Shown here: positions 16,638 through 23,918 of the stretch, in pieces
Layout of the letters: every line of letters starts with the position of its first letter
Position numbering within the stretch: the stretch's first letter is position 1
Assembly (NCBI GenBank): GCA_024641635.1
Contig: JAHECS010000012.1
Span: 31,464-68,470 of the forward strand
DNA: 37,007 bases
DNA from: Actinomycetes bacterium
GTDB taxonomy: Bacteria > Actinomycetota > Actinomycetes > S36-B12
Direction of reading: 5' to 3'
Program-made: the position numbers and the translations under genes
The notes under the pieces: model-generated
The model's input: the letters and a program-made list of their open reading frames with translations, nothing else
Told to the model about the DNA's origin: nothing
The model's database searches: none

Positions 16638-16660
16638 GGTCGTCATGTATACGGACGTCC
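16638..16660. promoter_or_regulatory. inverted repeat in thiolase/SDR divergent promoter
   Basis: Arms GGTCGTC and GACGTCC (six of seven matching) are separated by nine bases (ATGTATACG) in the 88-bp divergent region. A TetR-type operator is plausible; no matching regulator is adjacent. Confidence 0.3.
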
Positions 16661-16682
16661 TAGCAAATATCGGGAGGCAGCC

Positions 16683-17438
16683 GTGGCTGACCAGCGCATC
16701 GCCGTCGTGACCGGTGCCGGGAGCGGAATCGGTGCGGCGTGTGCCCACGCCCTGGCCGAGTCGTGCGATCGGCTCGTCCTCCTCGGTCGTCGGCTGGACA
16801 GGCTCGAGGACGTCGCCTCCCAGATCCGGGACGCCCACCCGGCGTCGGTCGTCGACGCCCGATCCGTCGATGTCTCCGACGTCGCCGCCGTGGAGGGGTT
16901 CGCCGCGTGGGCGCACGATGCCCTCCCCCGCGTCGACGTCCTCGTCAACAACGCCGGTTCGCCGCAGCCCCGGATCACCGGCGGCCTGGCCGATGTGGCA
17001 GCAACGTGGGAGTCGACCTGGCGGGCGAACACGCTGAGCGCGGTCCTGGTCACCGAGGGGCTCAAGCCCCTCCTGGCCCGACCCGGAGGACGGGTCGTCA
17101 TGATCGGGTCCTTCGCCGCGAACCTCGGCACCGGCAGCCCGGCGTATGCCTCGGCCAAGGGCGCCCTGGAGACGTACGCGGTGTCCCTCATGCGCGAAGT
17201 CGGTCCGGACGGAATCACCGCCAATGTCGTTGCTCCCGGCTACACCGCCGGCACCGAGCTCCTCGCCGGTCGCATCACCCCGGAACGGCACGAGCGCCTG
17301 CTGGCCGGCAACGCCTCCCGTCGGCCCGGGACCCCCGAGGAGATCGCCAGCGCGGTCGCCTACCTGGCCTCCCCGCTGGCCGGCTTCGTCAACGGGCAGG
17401 TCATCACCGCGAACGGCGGCACCTACCTACCGGGCTGA
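16683..17438 (+). CDS. SDR family oxidoreductase
   Basis: A 251-residue classical short-chain dehydrogenase. The nucleotide-binding motif is TGAGSGIG near residue 12, VNNAGS marks the structural motif, and Tyr-x3-Lys is in SPAYASAKGAL. The residue after strand 2 is basic (GRRLDRL), which favours NADP(H) over NAD(H). The end (NGQVITANGGTYLPG) is normal. The GTG start follows GGGAGG with five- to six-base spacing. It is followed by an NTF2-like gene and diverges from the thiolase, so it may reduce or oxidise a 3-hydroxyacyl or ring hydroxyl intermediate, but the substrate cannot be told. Confidence 0.9.
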   Translation: MADQRIAVVTGAGSGIGAACAHALAESCDRLVLLGRRLDRLEDVASQIRDAHPASVVDARSVDVSDVAAVEGFAAWAHDALPRVDVLVNNAGSPQPRITGGLADVAATWESTWRANTLSAVLVTEGLKPLLARPGGRVVMIGSFAANLGTGSPAYASAKGALETYAVSLMREVGPDGITANVVAPGYTAGTELLAGRITPERHERLLAGNASRRPGTPEEIASAVAYLASPLAGFVNGQVITANGGTYLPG

Positions 17439-17519
17439 CCAACGACGAGTCGACCAAGCATCCCGCTGACCAGCGACCCCGTTGAGCAGCGACCACGCTG
17501 AGGACCCACAAGGAGTCAC

Positions 17520-17942
17520 ATGAGCACCTTCGACGACACCGATCTTGAGCGCATCGAGGTGGCCACGGCGCTGTTCGCCGCATGGTCCAGCGGGGACGTG
17601 GACGCGCCTCGCCCCCACCTGACGGACGAGCCGGTGCTGTGGGACAGCGTGGGCGGCCTGAAGGAGGGCTGGCCCGCCATCAGGGAGTACTTCGGGCACG
17701 GGCTCGAGCGCTACCCCGACCTGTCCCTCGTGCCCACGGGCGAGTTCTGGGCACGACCGGACGGCCTGGCCCTGCAGTGGGAGATGAGCGCCTCGGTGGT
17801 CGACGACTCGATGGGCGGCGAGCACGTCGGCAAGCGCTGGAGCGTCCCAGGACTGTCGTTCCTCGTCTTCGACGGCATGAAGGTGGCGGCCGAGTACGAC
17901 TACCACGACAAGGGCGCACGCCAGCGGTCCCTGGACTCCTGA
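17520..17942 (+). CDS. SnoaL/NTF2-like protein
   Basis: A 140-residue protein with the cone-shaped NTF2-like pattern: long N-terminal helices (DLERIEVATALFAAWSSGDVD), then DEPVLWDSVGGLKEGWPAIREYF and four strands ending LSFLVFDGMKVAAEYDYHD. This resembles SnoaL-like hydrolases or isomerases and many uncharacterised relatives in actinobacterial catabolic loci. ATG 17520 follows AAGGAGT. It sits 81 bp after the SDR gene; the spacer carries a few degenerate short repeats around CAGCGACC. Convergent with the TetR gene. Function in isomerisation or dehydration is possible but unproven. Confidence 0.75.
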   Translation: MSTFDDTDLERIEVATALFAAWSSGDVDAPRPHLTDEPVLWDSVGGLKEGWPAIREYFGHGLERYPDLSLVPTGEFWARPDGLALQWEMSASVVDDSMGGEHVGKRWSVPGLSFLVFDGMKVAAEYDYHDKGARQRSLDS

Positions 17943-17951
17943 CCGCTCGGT

Positions 17952-18512
17952 TCAGCGGGCCCAGCGGCCGAGCAGATCGGCGTGCAGGGCCGCGATGTGC
18001 GCGGGGGTGATCCGCGTCTGCGTCACCAGTCGCCGGTACAGGAAGGGCGCCACCAGGTCCTCCACGCACTGCTGCACATCCCTGGCCGGGTCGATGACCC
18101 CAACCTGCTGCCCGCGCCGGACGAGCGCGCCGGCCCGCGACCGCGTCTGCGAGAACATCCGCCGATGCACGTCGGCGAACGCCGCGTCTCGGCTCGATCC
18201 GTCGATGAGGGCGACGAGGACCGCCAGGTAGGTGGGGTCGTTCAGGCGACGGGCGTAGTCGACGAGATATGACCGAAGCGTCTCCGCCGTGTCGAGCTCG
18301 GCCGACACGTCGTCGCGGTGCACGAGCTCGTCGAACACCTCGCACGCCAGCGCCGCCATGTCCGGCCAGTTGCGGTAGATGGTGCTCCTCGAGATACCCG
18401 ACTCGGCCGAGAGCCGATCGACGGTCAGGCCGCCGAGTCCCTGCTCCACCAGCACCGAGCAGACCGCCTCGTGGACAGCGGACCTCGATCGCTCGTAGCG
18501 GGCGTCACTCAT
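17952..18512 (-). CDS. TetR-family transcriptional regulator
   Basis: A 186-residue TetR protein. The DNA-binding domain covers the first 50 residues: SRSAVHEAVCSVLVEQGLGGLTVDRLSAESG is split by helix turns, and ISRSTIYRNWPDM is the recognition helix. The C-terminal domain (DPTYLAVLVALIDGSSRD and similar helices) resembles the TetR_C_11-type fold of actinobacterial repressors. Its ATG 18512 overlaps the upstream kinase stop (ATGA), so it is the last gene in the epimerase-kinase-TetR operon, which starts at the dyad at 20727-20747; autorepression there is a reasonable inference. It is the only regulator near the catabolic genes and is a candidate for controlling them. Confidence 0.9.
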   Translation of the reverse strand: MSDARYERSRSAVHEAVCSVLVEQGLGGLTVDRLSAESGISRSTIYRNWPDMAALACEVFDELVHRDDVSAELDTAETLRSYLVDYARRLNDPTYLAVLVALIDGSSRDAAFADVHRRMFSQTRSRAGALVRRGQQVGVIDPARDVQQCVEDLVAPFLYRRLVTQTRITPAHIAALHADLLGRWAR

Positions 18513-19717
18513 GCGCAGGTGATCTCCGTCAGCTGGGTCAGGAAGCGCAGGTGGACGGCCACCCCGATCGCGAGCTGGTCGGCCGTGCGACGTGGTCCGC
18601 GCTCGAAGACGGTGCGCGCCGACAGGTTCACGCACGCGCCACGGAAGTGGTTGTACGCCAGCCACATCCGCCACTGCTCGTCGGTGTACGACACCCCCGC
18701 CACCTCGGCCAGGCGACGCTTCCAGGCGTCGGCATCCATCGTCCGCCGACCGCGGATGAGCGCGAGGTAGGCCCAGTCCTCAGCCGCATCGCCCACATGG
18801 GCGAACTCCCAGTCGATGGTGGTCAGCCCGCGTTCCGGGTCGAACAGCGCGTTGCCCGGGCCGGCATCTCCGTGGACGATCACCGACGGCCCGGTCGCCT
18901 CGAGGTGCTCGTGCAGCCAGGTTGCCCCGTGCTCGATGAGCGGGATCTCCGGGGCATGCCTGCGGTACATCTCGCGCCAGCCCTCGATGTTCGCCGCCAC
19001 CACGTCCTGCGCGGAGTGACCACTCGCGTCGAGGATGGAGGCGGGGACGGAGTGCAGGTCGGCGACGCTGCGGATGATGTCGTCGAGGCCCTGATCGTCC
19101 AGCCGGACGACCCCGGGCACCTCCTCCATCACGAAGAAGGGCTCCCCGAGCACGTCGCCGGTCTCCTCCACGGCCTCCACGGCCGGCACCGAGTACCCGG
19201 CCGCGTGCAGCGCGCGCATCGACCGCACCTCGGTCACGGTGTCCGTCCCGAACATGCCGCCCTGCTCGATGCGGACGATCACCCGCCGGTCGGCTCCCCC
19301 CTGCCGCACCGTCGCCCGCCACATCCGGCGGGAGAATCCGCCACCGATCACGGTGGCCGACACCACGTCACACGGACGGCCGGACACCTGCGTGAGCCAG
19401 GCGCCGAGCTGTGCGCGCTCGCGCTCATCGACGATGACGTCCGCGTGGTCGATGCTCGTGTCGTGACTGGTGAATGCGCCCATGAGCGGTGCGGCGACGG
19501 CCACGTCCTCGGCCAGCCACGACTGCAGGTCCGCCAGCGACGTCCCGCCGACCGCCATCCGTGCACTCCGATCCGGCCAGGGATCGTCCCCGCGACCGTC
19601 GAGGTACTGCCGGACGGCAGCCCACTGCGCCGCCGACCCGAGGGAGGGGTCCGCGAGCCCGGCGGCGATCGCCGCCTCGATGACTGCGTCGGCGACGAAC
19701 GGCTCGACGGGCGTCAT
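18509..19717 (-). CDS. aminoglycoside phosphotransferase (APH)-type kinase
   Basis: A 402-residue protein-kinase-like-fold phosphotransferase. The catalytic loop is in VIVHGDAGPGNALFD and the metal-binding Asp in TTIDWEFAHVGD; the N-lobe Gly-rich piece is in IGGGFSRRMWRATV. This is the pattern of the ACAD10/LvaA type of APH kinases acting on small molecules, not of antibiotic-resistance enzymes. A roughly 120-residue N-terminal extension precedes the kinase core (residues 1-120, with AADVGG-free helical sequence such as VEPFVADAVIEAAIAAGLAD). It overlaps both neighbours (ATGA with the epimerase upstream and with TetR downstream), so the three are translationally coupled. The N-terminal region resembles DUF6285-like small partners only weakly, and I do not claim it as such. 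Confidence 0.82.
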   Translation of the reverse strand: MTPVEPFVADAVIEAAIAAGLADPSLGSAAQWAAVRQYLDGRGDDPWPDRSARMAVGGTSLADLQSWLAEDVAVAAPLMGAFTSHDTSIDHADVIVDERERAQLGAWLTQVSGRPCDVVSATVIGGGFSRRMWRATVRQGGADRRVIVRIEQGGMFGTDTVTEVRSMRALHAAGYSVPAVEAVEETGDVLGEPFFVMEEVPGVVRLDDQGLDDIIRSVADLHSVPASILDASGHSAQDVVAANIEGWREMYRRHAPEIPLIEHGATWLHEHLEATGPSVIVHGDAGPGNALFDPERGLTTIDWEFAHVGDAAEDWAYLALIRGRRTMDADAWKRRLAEVAGVSYTDEQWRMWLAYNHFRGACVNLSARTVFERGPRRTADQLAIGVAVHLRFLTQLTEITCA

Positions 19718-20715
19718 CGGGCTCTCAGCGCGGCTACGACGTCCGCCTCGAGGCCGAAGTCGTAGCCCGCGCCCCAGACGGGATCCGACAGGAGGTCCGG
19801 CGCGTCGACGAGTGCCGAGGAGCAGAACCACTCGTACGTCTCCGCGTACCCGCGACGGATGCCGCGCTCGACGGTCAGCCCCAGGTCGGCGGCCTTCGCC
19901 ACGGACAGGATGCCGTGGTGCTTGGTCCCGAACAGATGGCCGTAGAGCGGCTTGGCGTCGGTGAAACCCGTGGGGACCTCCACGATGTCCGGTTCCGCCC
20001 CGACGATGCCGGCGAGCAGGAGTGTCCATGCCCGCGCGGAGGCTCCTTCGCCGGTGACGTTCACGATCTGGCCCGCGGCCGCCGGCAGCTGGGCCATCTC
20101 GCGCAGGTTCAGGCACAGATCGTCGACGTGTCCGTAGCTGGTGGTGACCAGTCCCTCGTGCGGCAGCAGGATGGGGAGCCCGCGCCTCAGCCGCAGGAAC
20201 ATCGCGGTCTCCATGTCATGGATGTTGTTGTCCGGGCCGTAGATCGCGGCCGGACGGGCCACGGAGCCCGGGAACCCCGTCGCGGCGTGGCGCTCGAGGA
20301 TGGCCCGCTCGGCGTGCGCCTTGAACCCGCCGTACGTCGTCACCGGGTCCTGGGTGGTCGGTGCGTCCTCCTGCCAGGGCATCACGCCACTGGGCTCGTA
20401 CGCCATGATCGAGGAGACGAAGACGTAGGCCCCGACGGTGCCGTCCAGGAGACCCAGCAGATCCTCGAACTCCCCGCCACCCGCGGCCATCACGAAACCG
20501 GAGACGTCGATGACGGCGTCCCACTCGGTACCGCCGAGTGCCGACCGCATCGATTCGGTGCTCGTCCGGTCCCCGACGATCCGCTCCACGCCGTCGGGCA
20601 GCGAGGACGCGGTCCTGCCACGGTTGAGGACGGCCACCTCATGGCCCTCCCGGGAGAGCTGGTCGACCAGGCGCCGACCGACGAACGTGCTGCCACCGAG
20701 GATGAGGGTCTTCAC
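19714..20715 (-). CDS. NAD-dependent epimerase/dehydratase family protein
   Basis: A 333-residue extended SDR. The N-terminal Rossmann motif is ILGGSTFVGRRLV, and NRG follows strand 2. The YxxxK motif is represented by YGGFKAHAER. The conserved RPAAIYGP segment and the C-terminal region with VDDLCLNL are as in the epimerase family. The open frame reaches an ATG at 20736, but that would put the -10 element and half of an inverted repeat inside the coding sequence. The GTG at 20713-20715 fits better, with TATAGA nine bases upstream and no Shine-Dalgarno. It begins the operon that continues with the kinase and TetR. Substrate unknown; not necessarily a sugar. Confidence 0.85.
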   Translation of the reverse strand: MKTLILGGSTFVGRRLVDQLSREGHEVAVLNRGRTASSLPDGVERIVGDRTSTESMRSALGGTEWDAVIDVSGFVMAAGGGEFEDLLGLLDGTVGAYVFVSSIMAYEPSGVMPWQEDAPTTQDPVTTYGGFKAHAERAILERHAATGFPGSVARPAAIYGPDNNIHDMETAMFLRLRRGLPILLPHEGLVTTSYGHVDDLCLNLREMAQLPAAAGQIVNVTGEGASARAWTLLLAGIVGAEPDIVEVPTGFTDAKPLYGHLFGTKHHGILSVAKAADLGLTVERGIRRGYAETYEWFCSSALVDAPDLLSDPVWGAGYDFGLEADVVAALRAR

Positions 20716-20724
20716 CCTCAGGAC

Positions 20725-20730
20725 TCTATA
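20725..20730 (-). promoter_or_regulatory. -10 element for epimerase-kinase-TetR operon
   Basis: TATAGA on the minus strand, nine bases from the GTG at 20715, so the leader would be at most about three bases. It overlaps one arm of the inverted repeat at 20727-20747, consistent with repression. Confidence 0.45.
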
Positions 20731-20747
20731 GGACATTTTGTCTCATA
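20727..20747. promoter_or_regulatory. inverted-repeat operator in divergent promoter
   Basis: Arms TATAGGACA and TGTCTCATA match in seven of nine positions around the spacer TTT, with perfect inner half-sites GACA/TGTC. It covers the -10 region of the minus-strand operon and lies 29 bp before the plus-strand gene at 20776, so one repressor could control both. The TetR gene at 17952-18512, third in the minus operon, is the obvious candidate. Confidence 0.5.
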
Positions 20748-20763
20748 ACTAGCCCCGAGCCGC

Positions 20764-20769
20764 TAGGCT
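20764..20769 (+). promoter_or_regulatory. putative -10 element of leaderless plus-strand operon
   Basis: TAGGCT, exactly six bases before ATG 20776, with no ribosome site in front of it. This predicts a leaderless message beginning at or near the ATG. Confidence 0.45.
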
Positions 20770-20775
20770 CCCGCC

Positions 20776-21900
20776 ATGACCGACGCCGGCCGCCTGACGC
20801 GCATGGACGAGTACCCCCGGCACCAGCAGGGCGGCACCTTCGACACGGTCGCGAGCGACTCCGTCCACTGGAACGACGGCTTCTACTTCACGTTGGGCGA
20901 CGAGGCCACCGGGACCTCACTGTTCGCGGCGCTCCGCCTGTACGCCAACACCGACGTCATGGACGGCTTCGTGTGCGTGAGCCTCGACGGGCGACAGCAC
21001 AACGCACGCTTCTCCCGCCGCCTGCGCCCCGCGATCGACGACCTGGTGGTCGGCCCGCTGCGCCTCGACATCCGCGAGCCGCTGTCCCACCTGCGCCTGG
21101 CCTGCGTCGACAATCCGTACGGGATCACCTTCGACCTCGACTGGCGGGGCCTGCACGAGCCGTACCTCGAGGACCGGATCGTGCGCTACTCAGGCGGCCG
21201 CAAGGTCTACGACCGCACCAACTACGACCAGTGCTGCGACGTGTCCGGGTCGATCTCGGTGGCGGATCGCTCGCTCACCGTGGACCCCGCCACCTGGGTC
21301 GGCGTCCGGGACCACTCCTGGGGGATGGGCCGCACCGGTGGCGCCTCGTCCGCCGCGATCGCCCCCGAAGCCGGTCGTGACCCGCGGCGGGGGTTCGCGA
21401 TGCGGCAGTGGACGATGATCCGGATGCCCGACCGGGTGATGTTCTGGCAGTTCCACCTGCAGCACGACGGCTCCTTCGAACCACTCGAGGCGGTGGTCAT
21501 CCCGCGCGACGGCGGCCTCGCCTGGCGGTACGTGGACGCCCGGGCCGAGGCCGTGCGGGCCGATGGCGCCCCGCGCGCCCTCTCGAGTCGAGTCGAGCTC
21601 ACTCGCCCGGACGGGACCGTCGACCGGTTCGACCTGACCGCCGTCGGTGATCCCGTCTACCTGCAGGGCGGCGGCTACCACGACGGGTTCGCCGACCGTC
21701 AGGGTCGCGGGGTCTTTCGCGGCGACGACCACCACGAGGGCGAGGTGTGGGACATCACCGGGCCCGTGGAGGTCGCTGACCCGTCTGGATGGTTCCGCCA
21801 GCGCCCGGACGCGTGGGCCGAGCAGTTCGCCACCTGCGTCAACCTCGATGATCCCGACGACCGCGGCTTCGGCCACCTGGAGTGTGTCCTCGCGCCATGA
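20776..21900 (+). CDS. CrtC/AttH-like (DUF7064-type) protein
   Basis: A 374-residue, beta-rich protein without signal peptide. Features include SDSVHWNDGFYFTLGD, GRKVYDRTNYDQCC, VGVRDHSWGMGRTGG and FWQFHLQHDGSFEP. The DHSWGMR-like centre and repeated strands recall the lipocalin-like AttH/CrtC (hydroxyneurosporene synthase) fold, in which CrtC hydrates a double bond of carotenoids; many actinobacterial relatives are annotated only as DUF7064 or hypothetical. It is the first gene of the plus-strand operon, apparently leaderless, and its stop overlaps the next start (ATGA). A hydratase or ligand-binding role for a hydrophobic catabolic substrate would fit but is inference; family call is by eye. 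Confidence 0.65.
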   Translation: MTDAGRLTRMDEYPRHQQGGTFDTVASDSVHWNDGFYFTLGDEATGTSLFAALRLYANTDVMDGFVCVSLDGRQHNARFSRRLRPAIDDLVVGPLRLDIREPLSHLRLACVDNPYGITFDLDWRGLHEPYLEDRIVRYSGGRKVYDRTNYDQCCDVSGSISVADRSLTVDPATWVGVRDHSWGMGRTGGASSAAIAPEAGRDPRRGFAMRQWTMIRMPDRVMFWQFHLQHDGSFEPLEAVVIPRDGGLAWRYVDARAEAVRADGAPRALSSRVELTRPDGTVDRFDLTAVGDPVYLQGGGYHDGFADRQGRGVFRGDDHHEGEVWDITGPVEVADPSGWFRQRPDAWAEQFATCVNLDDPDDRGFGHLECVLAP

Positions 21901-22406
21901 CGGAACGTGACCCTGGTCTGGCGCGCCTGCTCGACGAGAACGAGCTGCGCGCGTTGGCAGCCACCTACATGCGCGGGCTCGACCGTCTCGACGAGGCCCT
22001 CGTCCGGTCGGTCTTCGCCGACGATGCCACCACCCACTACGGGTCCTTCACGGGCGGCCCGGCCGAGATGGCCGCCATGGCGATGCGCGCCCTGTCCGCG
22101 TACCGCACAACGCAGCACATCCTCGGCCAGATCAACCTCGCGGTCGACGGCGACTCCGCGACCGGAGAGGTCTACTTCCAGGCCTACCACCAGCACGCGA
22201 CCGATGGCTTCGACCGCTTCATCAGCGGTCGCTACATCGATCGCTACGCCCGCCGCGAGGACGGATGGCTGATGACGCATCGCACCGAGGTCGTCGACTG
22301 GACGCGCACCGAGCCCATCGCCGACGAGTACTTCACCCTCCGCCCGCACACCGTCCGCGGATCGCGGGACGCGAGCGACCTCAGCTACCGACCGGAAGAG
22401 GCCTAG
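21897..22406 (+). CDS. SnoaL-like / NTF2-fold protein
   Basis: A 169-residue SnoaL_4-type protein. The helix LLDENELRALAATYMRGLDRLDEALVRS is followed by the FADDATTHYGSF strand, the helix with RTTQHILGQI, and strands containing GEVYFQAYHQHA, ISGRYIDRYARREDGWLMTHRTEVVDW. This order, with the central His of TQHILG, is that of scytalone-dehydratase/ring-hydroxylating beta-subunit-like folds, which often accompany Rieske systems. It could be a dehydratase or isomerase. Start ATG overlaps the upstream stop; the next gene starts directly after its TAG. No active site is proven. Confidence 0.8.
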   Translation: MTERDPGLARLLDENELRALAATYMRGLDRLDEALVRSVFADDATTHYGSFTGGPAEMAAMAMRALSAYRTTQHILGQINLAVDGDSATGEVYFQAYHQHATDGFDRFISGRYIDRYARREDGWLMTHRTEVVDWTRTEPIADEYFTLRPHTVRGSRDASDLSYRPEEA

Positions 22407-23438
22407 ATGGACGCCGCCCGCCTCCAGGAGTTCCTCACCGCCGTCGAGCCCGAACGCGGTCCGTCCGTCATCAGCGCCGAGCCGATCCCGGGCGGCTACA
22501 GCCGCGACACGGTCATCGCCGAGGTGCGCTGGGCGGACGGGCGCACCGAGAAGCTCGTGCTCCGTGGCGACCCGGCGATCGAGGAGTCCGTCTTCCGCAG
22601 CGACCGGGACAGGGAGTGGATCCTGCTCAACGCCCTGGCGGATGTCCCCACGTTCCGCATCCCCAGGCCGCGCTACTACGACGCCACCGGCGAGTACTTC
22701 GGCACCAAGTGCATCGTCTCCGAGGCGATCCCGACGTCGTCGATGCAGGCCTTCCTGGAGTCGGGACCCGATCTCGACCAGGCCCGCCGCGACTTCATCG
22801 GGATCGTGGCGAGCATCCACACCACCCCCGTCGACCTCATCTCGGGCACCGTGGAGCAGCCACCGAGCTGGGACGAGCACATCGACCGGATCATGGGCAT
22901 CTACGACCGCATCATCGAGAAGGCGCACGGCAATGGGGACAGCGACCCCGTGCTGCGGTACGTGCGCCGGAAGATGCGCGCCAACCGGCCACCGGCCGTG
23001 CCGCTCGGGCTCGTCCACGGGGACGCACAGCCCGGCAACTTCCTCCTGCCCTCAGGCGAGGATCCCGTCATCATCGACTGGGAGTTCGGCCACATCGGCG
23101 ACCCCCGGCAGGACCTCGGCTACTACCTGCAGATCCCCATGCCACCGCATCTCTACCACCCTGACCCCGAGGGGTTCCTGGCCATCTACCGTGAACTGAC
23201 CGGGTACTCCGAGGAGCAGGTCAACCCCCAGGTCGTCCGCTACTTCATGCTGCTGGGCATGGTGCACCTTCTCGAGCAGATGATCGATGCCGCCGAGGCC
23301 ATCGCGCGCGGTGAGCACCGCGGCGTCCTCGGGCCCTACCTGCTGGGCTCGATCACCCACTTCCGCAACCTCTTCCTCGGCATCTGCCTCACGCTGCCGT
23401 ACTCACCCCGCTCGGCCGACCCGGAGGTGGCCCGGTGA
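22407..23438 (+). CDS. APH-type kinase, LvaA-like 4-hydroxyacyl-CoA kinase candidate
   Basis: A 343-residue kinase with catalytic loop VHGDAQPGN (His204, Asp206, Asn211) and metal-binding DWEFGHIGDPRQDLGY (Asp224). The IPGGYSRDT N-lobe loop and RGDPA segment are typical of the ACAD10/ACAD11-type phosphotransferases. In Pseudomonas putida, LvaA (same family) phosphorylates 4-hydroxyacyl-CoA and needs the small partner LvaB; an acyl-CoA dehydrogenase (LvaC) then eliminates phosphate. Here the next gene, overlapping by four bases, encodes a small protein of DUF6285 type, the same arrangement. The start is the ATG immediately after the TAG of the SnoaL gene. The LvaA-like role is inference from gene pairing. 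Confidence 0.85.
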   Translation: MDAARLQEFLTAVEPERGPSVISAEPIPGGYSRDTVIAEVRWADGRTEKLVLRGDPAIEESVFRSDRDREWILLNALADVPTFRIPRPRYYDATGEYFGTKCIVSEAIPTSSMQAFLESGPDLDQARRDFIGIVASIHTTPVDLISGTVEQPPSWDEHIDRIMGIYDRIIEKAHGNGDSDPVLRYVRRKMRANRPPAVPLGLVHGDAQPGNFLLPSGEDPVIIDWEFGHIGDPRQDLGYYLQIPMPPHLYHPDPEGFLAIYRELTGYSEEQVNPQVVRYFMLLGMVHLLEQMIDAAEAIARGEHRGVLGPYLLGSITHFRNLFLGICLTLPYSPRSADPEVAR

Positions 23439-23884
23439 ACATCCGTCCCACGACCCCCCAGCTGCTGCGCGACCTCGCTGACGAGCTGAACCGCGAGATC
23501 ATGCCGCTGCTCGACGACTCCACCGACCAGATCCGGCTGCACATGATCACCGCTGTCCTCGGGCAGTGCGCGGTCCGCGCGGGCTCCGAGATCGCGCTGA
23601 TGACGCTGGAGACCGCTGCCTATCGGGACTACGCCGACGCCGTCGCCGACGCGACGGGCCGGGACGACCTGCGTCCGGCCGAATCGGTCCCGCCCCTGGC
23701 CGCACGCCTGCATCTCGACGCGGTGGTGGCCGAGTACGCGCGGGCCAGCGACTCCTTCGGCTCGGCACTCGAGATCGCGATGGACGCGGGCCTCGGCGAC
23801 CTGGTCACCCGGGGCGAGGAGCTGCTGCACACCCGGATCGCGAACGAGCAGCTGATGGCCGGCGTCGCGACCGCGGGTCGGTAG
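23435..23884 (+). CDS. DUF6285-like small protein, probable LvaB-type partner of the kinase
   Basis: A 149-residue, all-helical protein: PTTPQLLRDLADELNREIMPLLDDSTDQIRLHM is broken into two helices, then VLGQCAVRAGSEIALMTLE, and a C-terminal LVTRGEELLHTRIANEQLM helix. I associate this with DUF6285, encoded next to APH-type kinases in many actinobacteria and proteobacteria. The GTG start overlaps the kinase stop (GTGA), so the two are translationally coupled. By analogy with the LvaB-LvaA pair it may be needed for kinase activity or stability. Family identification is from length, helical pattern and position, not a database search. Its end is convergent with the SDR gene, 34 bp apart. Confidence 0.65.
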   Translation: MNIRPTTPQLLRDLADELNREIMPLLDDSTDQIRLHMITAVLGQCAVRAGSEIALMTLETAAYRDYADAVADATGRDDLRPAESVPPLAARLHLDAVVAEYARASDSFGSALEIAMDAGLGDLVTRGEELLHTRIANEQLMAGVATAGR

Positions 23885-23918
23885 CCCTCACCCTGGTCCG
23901 TCGAGGCCTCGATGCCCG

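Noticed and set aside
17443-17519. Degenerate CAGCGACC repeats between SDR and NTF2-like genes
   Set aside because: Units are imperfect and few; no evidence for function or for a repeat family.
23904-23915. Short palindrome TCGAGGCCTCGA as terminator
   Set aside because: It is only 12 bp with no loop and lies between convergent genes; too weak to call.
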